Source: Ruminiclostridium sp. (GTDB lineage: Bacteria > Bacillota_A > Clostridia > Oscillospirales > Ruminococcaceae). Taken from it: a DNA stretch of 7,919 nt. A program made the translations under genes and the position numbers. The notes under the pieces are model-generated. The model had not been told where the DNA came from. It did no database searches and saw nothing but the letters and a program-made list of their open reading frames with translations. The stretch is from assembly GCA_017550775.1 (NCBI GenBank), contig JAFZOA010000015.1, positions 1 to 7,919 on the forward strand. The letters run 5' to 3'. Below are positions 4,042-7,919 of the stretch, one piece after another. Position 1 is the first letter of the stretch; the number at the start of each line of letters is the position of its first letter.

Positions 4042-6741
4042 ATGGATGATAACAAAAACAAGGCAATAGACGACGAAGACCTCCGTCTGACAGACCTGAT
4101 AGATGTTGAGACCCTCCAGCGTATCCAGGACGCGTTCTCGGATATGACCGGAATGGCAGCGCTCACCGCAGATAAGAACGGTGTCGCGGTCACTCAGGGC
4201 TCGAATTTTACCGACTTCTGCATGAAGTACACCCGCCGTTCTCTCTTCGGCTGTATGAAGTGCTTCGAGTGTGATAAGCACGGCGCAGAGCTTACTCTTG
4301 AAAGCGGCCAGCCCTGCTCATACTACTGCCATGCCGGACTTGTGGACTTCGCGGCGCCGATCATGGCGAACGGTAAGATGATAGGAAGTTTCATCGGCGG
4401 ACAGGTGCTCCCGAAAGCGCCAGTGCTGTCCGAATTCCGCAAGACCGCGGAGGAGCTCGGTATAGATCCCGATGAATACGTCAAGGCTGTGCATGATGTG
4501 CGCATAGTTGACAAGGACACCATTGACAAGGCGTCGCACTCATTGTATGCGATAGCGGGCGTTCTCTCGGATATGGCGTATAAGAACCATATGCTGTTCA
4601 AGACCAACCGTGAGGTCGAGGCGGCTTCCCGAATGAAGAGCGACTTCCTCGCCAACATGAGCCACGAGATAAGAACGCCTATGAACGCCGTGCTCGGTAT
4701 GGTCGATCTTGCGCTCAGAGAGGAAATGTCTCAGAACGCGAGAAACTTCGTAAACCAGATCAAGGTCGCAGGTAAGAACCTGCTTGTCATAATCAACGAT
4801 ATCCTCGACTTCTCAAAGATCGAGTCGGGTAAAATGGAGATAATCCCCGACGAGTACGAGCCTCTGTCAATAGTGAACGACGTGGCGAACATCGTCAATA
4901 CGCGTATCGGCGAGAAGAACATCGAGTTCACTATGGATATCGATCCGAATATTCCGAGAATGCTGTACGGTGACAACTTCCGTATACACCAGATAATGAT
5001 AAACATACTCAACAACGCGGTCAAGTTCACGCGCAAGGGCTTTGTTAATCTGAAGATCGGCTGCGATTTTGAGGGCGAGGATCAGGTGATACTCAAGATC
5101 GACATCAAGGACAGCGGTATCGGTATCAAGAACGAGGACAAGGCAAAGCTGTTCAACTCGTTCCAGCAGGTAGACAGTAAGAGAAACCGTAACGTTGAGG
5201 GTACCGGTCTCGGTCTCGCGATAACCCAGCAGCTTCTCGGTCTCATGGGCGGCTCGATACGCTTCGACAGTGAGTACAACAAGGGTACCACGTTCTTTAT
5301 CAAGATACCGCAGAAGATCGTTGACAAGATGCCGTCCGTACCTCCGCTCAACAAGAAGCTCAACGTTGTTGTGCGCTCGGATAACGAATTCTTCAAGGAT
5401 CAGCTCTTTGTCGATCTGAAACGTATCGGAGCGGACTACATGGAGGTGGATAACTGCGGCGACCTCGAAACTTACAAGCCGGATTTCCTCATTATCGACA
5501 AGAACGAGCTTACCAACGCCCTGCTCAACTACCTCGAAAAGCACAGCGATATCAACTGTCTTGCCGTTGCGGACTACGCGAGCCGCAGCTCGATAATGCT
5601 CCCGAATGTGCGTGTAATCCGTAAGCCGGTGTACTCACTCGGGCTGTACAACGCAATGGGTATCAGCAATATCAAGCTGTTTACAGACACCTCCGAGGAG
5701 GAGACCTTCAACTTTGTTGCTCCCGAGGCAAAGGTGCTGATCGTTGACGATAACTCCGTGAACCTTACGGTCGCAAAGGGACTTCTCGAACCGCTCCAGA
5801 TGGACGTTGAGCTTGCAAGCAACGTCGGCGAGGCGATAGATCTCATGAACCAGATGAAGATGGACGTGATCTTCATGGATCACATGATGCCGGAGGTAGA
5901 CGGTATCGAGGCCACACACATCATAAGACGTCTGATGCCGGAGTATGACGGTGTTCCGATCATAGCGCTCACGGCGAATGCGGTAAGCGGCGCAAAGGAG
6001 ATGTTCCTTGCCGAGGGCATGGATGACTTCGTGGCAAAGCCGATCGACCTGAAGGATATCACCGCGAAGCTTCACAAGTGGCTGCCGGAGAACAAGATCG
6101 TTCCGATATCCGCCGAAGCAGCCGCACAGGCTGAGCAGGAGAAGAAACTGCTCCAGCCGGAGATCGTGATAGAGGGTCTTGACACCAAGACTGCGATAGA
6201 CCGTCTCGGAAGCCTTGACCTGTTCATGACGGTAATGAAGGAGTATTACCTCGCGATAGACAAGAAATCCGAAGTCATCAGGAAGCACTACGACGCGGGA
6301 AGCATCCACGACTACACGGTCGAGGTACACTCGCTCAAAAGTACGTCGAGACAGATCGGTGCAATGGAGCTTGCCGACCTTGCCGCAGATCTCGAAAAGG
6401 CGGGTAACGAGGGAAATATCGCTCTCATCAAGGAAAAGACCGATACTATGCTTGAGATGTACCGCAAGATGAAGGACATACTCCAGCCGCACGTTCCGGT
6501 AGAGCAGAAGAAGGAGCTTACCGAGGCTACAAGCGACGATGTGAAGCCGCTGCTCGAACAGCTCTCCGAAGCTCTCGAATGTTTCGATACGCTGGCGATA
6601 GACGAGGTGGTGGAGCAGCTCGCTTCCTTCTCGTTCCCGGAAGACCAGCAGGCTTGCTTCGAGAAGCTTCGTGACGCGGCGGAAATAAGTGACATCGACT
6701 CGATAGGCGAGATAATCCCCGAGTGGAATGCGCTGCTGTGA
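4042..6741 (+). CDS. PocR-domain soluble hybrid sensor histidine kinase with two receivers and HPt
   Basis: This 899-residue kinase has no transmembrane segment or signal peptide, so it should be cytosolic. Residues about 15-182 are a PocR sensory domain, recognisable by FTDFC, CSYYCHAGLVDFAAPI and GSFIGGQVL and by Cys60, 71, 74, 77, 92 and 96; the family is known from the propanediol regulator PocR and is thought to bind small ligands. A short helical linker leads to HisKA with His208 in NMSHEIRTPMN, then the HATPase (about 305-425) with Asn325, DSGIGI (357-362) and GTGLGL (387-392). Residues 437-545 resemble a receiver that keeps Asp486 and Lys528 but has Arg445/Ser446 for the acidic pair and Ala510 for Thr. 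An intact receiver follows (562-683: Asp569, Asp570, Asp613, Thr644, Lys666), then HPt (about 706-815, His763 in VHSLKSTSR). Residues 816-899 are an acidic helical tail of unknown role. GGAG at 4028-4031 serves the ATG. Its ligand is unknown. Confidence 0.93.
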   Translation: MDDNKNKAIDDEDLRLTDLIDVETLQRIQDAFSDMTGMAALTADKNGVAVTQGSNFTDFCMKYTRRSLFGCMKCFECDKHGAELTLESGQPCSYYCHAGLVDFAAPIMANGKMIGSFIGGQVLPKAPVLSEFRKTAEELGIDPDEYVKAVHDVRIVDKDTIDKASHSLYAIAGVLSDMAYKNHMLFKTNREVEAASRMKSDFLANMSHEIRTPMNAVLGMVDLALREEMSQNARNFVNQIKVAGKNLLVIINDILDFSKIESGKMEIIPDEYEPLSIVNDVANIVNTRIGEKNIEFTMDIDPNIPRMLYGDNFRIHQIMINILNNAVKFTRKGFVNLKIGCDFEGEDQVILKIDIKDSGIGIKNEDKAKLFNSFQQVDSKRNRNVEGTGLGLAITQQLLGLMGGSIRFDSEYNKGTTFFIKIPQKIVDKMPSVPPLNKKLNVVVRSDNEFFKDQLFVDLKRIGADYMEVDNCGDLETYKPDFLIIDKNELTNALLNYLEKHSDINCLAVADYASRSSIMLPNVRVIRKPVYSLGLYNAMGISNIKLFTDTSEEETFNFVAPEAKVLIVDDNSVNLTVAKGLLEPLQMDVELASNVGEAIDLMNQMKMDVIFMDHMMPEVDGIEATHIIRRLMPEYDGVPIIALTANAVSGAKEMFLAEGMDDFVAKPIDLKDITAKLHKWLPENKIVPISAEAAAQAEQEKKLLQPEIVIEGLDTKTAIDRLGSLDLFMTVMKEYYLAIDKKSEVIRKHYDAGSIHDYTVEVHSLKSTSRQIGAMELADLAADLEKAGNEGNIALIKEKTDTMLEMYRKMKDILQPHVPVEQKKELTEATSDDVKPLLEQLSEALECFDTLAIDEVVEQLASFSFPEDQQACFEKLRDAAEISDIDSIGEIIPEWNALL

Positions 6742-6774
6742 TGAAAGTTTCCCAATGCGGAAGATATAACGAAA

Positions 6775-6800
6775 ACCCCTGTAACACTCGTTACAGGGGT
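6775..6800. terminator. Bidirectional terminator between convergent genes
   Basis: ACCCCTGTAAC (6775-6785) pairs perfectly with GTTACAGGGGT (6790-6800), an 11-bp stem with a 4-nt loop. On the - strand it is followed by TTTTCGTT, on the + strand by a weaker tract ending in TTGTTTT. It lies 33 nt after the kinase stop, and its right arm touches the stop codon (6800-6802) of the convergent - strand gene, so it can serve both. Confidence 0.88.
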
Positions 6801-7360
6801 CAGTTGTTTTCGCTGTCATCCAGTATATCCCGAAGCTTGTACGGATAAGTGGCGTTGTTCTTGTTCCCGCTCCAGAACAGCTCTTTTCCGCTGTCAGAGC
6901 TGTTATTGTCGGCTTTGTGCTTTTCCGCCGCAGCGGGTCTGGGCTTGATGTCGTTCAGCACGAGATCGCCTGAATGGGCAGGTGCGGATCTGTGCTCCGA
7001 CGATCTTTCCGGGGTATGTGTGGTCTTGGCGGCAGACGACGGCTCGGACGAAAAGCCGAGAAAGATCTCTCCGGCAGTCTTATCGTTATGGGATGACTTT
7101 GGTTTCAACAGCTCGACGCATTTGCGGCAGATCACCCCGTTTGAGCGTTCTCCGCACAGGAAACAGCTTGGAGTATCGCTTCCCGTCAGCATACTTTTAA
7201 GCTTCTGAGCGTATTTCCTGCCTTGCTCGGAGGTGAGGCAGTTACGCTTGATGATCTCGGTGTATATCTGTGCGACCTGGTTGCGGTCGGAATAGTCAAG
7301 AGTGCTGTTGCAGCGGAGTATTATAAGAGCTTCCTTTTCATTCATCGACAGCTCTTCCAT
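6800..7360 (-). CDS. Protein of unknown function with a CxxC-CxxC zinc-ribbon motif
   Basis: I do not recognise a named family. The 186-residue protein has a helical N-terminal part (about 6-60, with NQVAQIYTEIIKRN and QGRKYAQKLKSML), then CFLCG and CRKC (Cys66, 69, 78, 81), a four-cysteine motif typical of small zinc ribbons. A long hydrophilic stretch rich in Ser, Ala, His and Lys (about 88-165) looks disordered and leads to a short conserved-looking end, YPYKLRDILDD. The start is set at the ATG 7360-7358 because AGGTGAT (7365-7371) precedes it; the longer reading frame from a TTG at 7396 would run through the -10 box. It has no membrane segment or signal peptide. It runs toward the kinase operon and shares a terminator with it, and lies downstream of ppdK in the same direction but after a terminator. 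No function can be assigned beyond probable zinc binding. Confidence 0.75.
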   Translation of the reverse strand: MEELSMNEKEALIILRCNSTLDYSDRNQVAQIYTEIIKRNCLTSEQGRKYAQKLKSMLTGSDTPSCFLCGERSNGVICRKCVELLKPKSSHNDKTAGEIFLGFSSEPSSAAKTTHTPERSSEHRSAPAHSGDLVLNDIKPRPAAAEKHKADNNSSDSGKELFWSGNKNNATYPYKLRDILDDSENN

Positions 7361-7364
7361 GGGT

Positions 7365-7371
7365 ATCACCT
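7365..7371 (-). promoter_or_regulatory. Ribosome binding site that fixes the start of the zinc-ribbon gene
   Basis: Read on the - strand, AGGTGAT lies four bases before the ATG at 7360. It matches the downstream half of the extended Shine-Dalgarno AGGAGGTGAT. Neither the TTG at 7396 nor the internal ATG six codons in has an equally good site. Confidence 0.65.
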
Positions 7372-7384
7372 GCCTTGTTCCTAT

Positions 7385-7413
7385 ATTATAGCACAAACAC
7401 GCGCGTTTTGCAA
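7385..7413 (-). promoter_or_regulatory. Sigma-A-type promoter of the zinc-ribbon gene
   Basis: On the - strand, TTGCAA (7408-7413, four of six matches to TTGACA) is separated by exactly 17 nt from a perfect TATAAT (7385-7390). Transcription would start near 7378, giving a leader of roughly 18 nt that holds only the ribosome binding site. Spacing and gene position both support it. Confidence 0.75.
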
Positions 7414-7488
7414 TAGTCTTGATCGACTGTTGTACATCATTTTATGAGGTCACAGGTTTTCTGTCCCGGCACCTGACGGAAGAAGAAA

Positions 7489-7527
7489 GACCCCCGTACT
7501 TGACGGATATCCGCCGGTACAGGGGTC
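7489..7527 (-). terminator. Intrinsic terminator after ppdK
   Basis: GACCCC then GTAC (7489-7499) pairs with GTAC then GGGGTC (7517-7527) with one C-A mismatch; the loop contains a further small palindrome CGGATATCCG (7504-7513). On the - strand the stem is followed by TCTTTCTTCTTCC, a pyrimidine-rich but imperfect T-tract. It lies 35 nt beyond the ppdK stop codon and separates ppdK from the next gene. Confidence 0.8.
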
Positions 7528-7562
7528 AAAGTCGTTCAGTGGTTTGTTACCTTTTCAGGAGA

Positions 7563-7919
7563 TCAGTCCTTGAGTGCTGCCTGTGCCGCCGCAAGTCTTG
7601 CGATCGGAACACGGAAAGGCGAGCAGGATACATAGTCAAGACCTACCTTATGGCAGAACTCAACAGATGTCGGGTCACCGCCGTGCTCACCGCAGATACC
7701 GCAGTGGAGCTTCGGATTAACGGGCTTGCCGAGCTTGAGAGCCATATCCATGAGCTTGCCAACGCCTGTCTGGTCGAGCTTTGCGAAGGGATCGTTCTCG
7801 AAGATCTTGGTGTCATAGTAAGCGCCGAGGAACTTGCCTGCGTCGTCACGGGAGAAGCCGAAGGTCATCTGAGTAAGGTCGTTTGTACCGAAGCAGAAGA
7901 AGTCAGCTTCCTTAGCGAT
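7563..7919 (-). CDS. ppdK: Pyruvate phosphate dikinase, C-terminal part (5' end outside window)
   Basis: These are the last 118 residues of PPDK (full length about 875), which interconverts PEP + AMP + PPi and pyruvate + ATP + Pi in the cytosol; in anaerobes it often works in the glycolytic direction, sparing ATP through PPi. The segment is the PEP/pyruvate-binding barrel of the PEP-utilising family: [21 protein letters not shown] at its start, with the Asn equivalent to Asn768 of the Clostridium symbiosum enzyme, then [18 protein letters not shown], whose GICGEH cysteine corresponds to catalytic Cys831, and [19 protein letters not shown] at the end. The frame is open to the window edge, so the internal Met at 7868 is not the start. 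The stop is TGA (7565-7563). The terminator at 7489-7527 follows. Confidence 0.97.
   Translation of the reverse strand: MAKEADFFCFGTNDLTQMTFGFSRDDAGKFLGAYYDTKIFENDPFAKLDQTGVGKLMDMALKLGKPVNPKLHCGICGEHGGDPTSVEFCHKVGLDYVSCSPFRVPIARLAAAQAALKD

Noticed and set aside
4867..5544. 225-codon open frame on the - strand
   Set aside because: Same reasoning: it mirrors the HATPase and pseudo-receiver coding region and shows no domain or ribosome binding site of its own.
5635..6819. 394-codon open frame on the - strand under the kinase gene
   Set aside because: It is antisense to the well-supported kinase, whose domains are all in the + frame. It has Leu/Arg/Val/His-rich composition typical of a shadow frame and no recognisable motif.
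7361..7396. Upstream TTG start giving the zinc-ribbon protein 12 more residues
   Set aside because: The added codons contain the TATAAT -10 box and the ribosome binding site, so they should not be translated.
7223..7447. 74-codon + strand open frame opposite the zinc-ribbon gene
   Set aside because: It is antisense to the start region and promoter of the better-supported - strand gene and has no recognisable motif.

Overview
The window is bacterial chromosome, most likely from a Gram-positive anaerobe of class Clostridia, probably a Ruminococcus-like member of the Oscillospiraceae. The evidence is the end of the alpha ribosomal operon in the order rpsM-rpsK-rpsD-rpoA-rplQ, a Firmicutes-type S4 without zinc cysteines, strong AGGAGG-type ribosome binding sites, a pyruvate phosphate dikinase gene, and a soluble PocR-type hybrid kinase of a kind I associate with Clostridia. 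The genus is an inference; the class is reasonably firm.

Bases 1-3050 hold the end of the ribosomal operon on the + strand: the 3' end of rpsM (S13), rpsK (S11), rpsD (S4), rpoA (RNA polymerase alpha) and rplQ (L17), closed by a clear intrinsic terminator at 3020-3050. The proteins are ordinary but two gaps are not. The 189-nt rpsK-rpsD gap holds a head-to-tail series of small hairpins with a recurring TTC-GC core. The 280-nt rpsD-rpoA gap holds a long imperfect inverted repeat and a GC-rich hairpin just before the rpoA ribosome binding site.

Bases 3051-6741 hold a second + strand transcription unit, with its own extended -10 promoter (3212-3220), that encodes a two-gene signalling system. 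The first gene makes a 251-residue protein with a degenerate receiver followed by an intact receiver and no output domain. Fifteen bases later comes an 899-residue soluble hybrid histidine kinase: PocR sensor, HisKA/HATPase core, degenerate receiver, intact receiver, HPt, and an uncharacterised 84-residue tail. All four phosphorelay residues can be located (His208, Asp613, His763 in the kinase; Asp184 in the partner), so the pair can be read as a complete His-Asp-His-Asp relay whose last step must act through protein contact, because no DNA-binding or enzymatic output is present.

Bases 6742-7919 are read from the - strand. A convergent bidirectional terminator (6775-6800) separates the kinase from a 186-residue protein of unknown function with a CxxC-x8-CxxC zinc-ribbon motif, which has a well-formed promoter of its own. 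Upstream of it lies a terminator (7489-7527) and the C-terminal 118 residues of pyruvate phosphate dikinase (ppdK), which runs off the window edge. I see no tRNA, rRNA, CRISPR array, transposase or phage gene.
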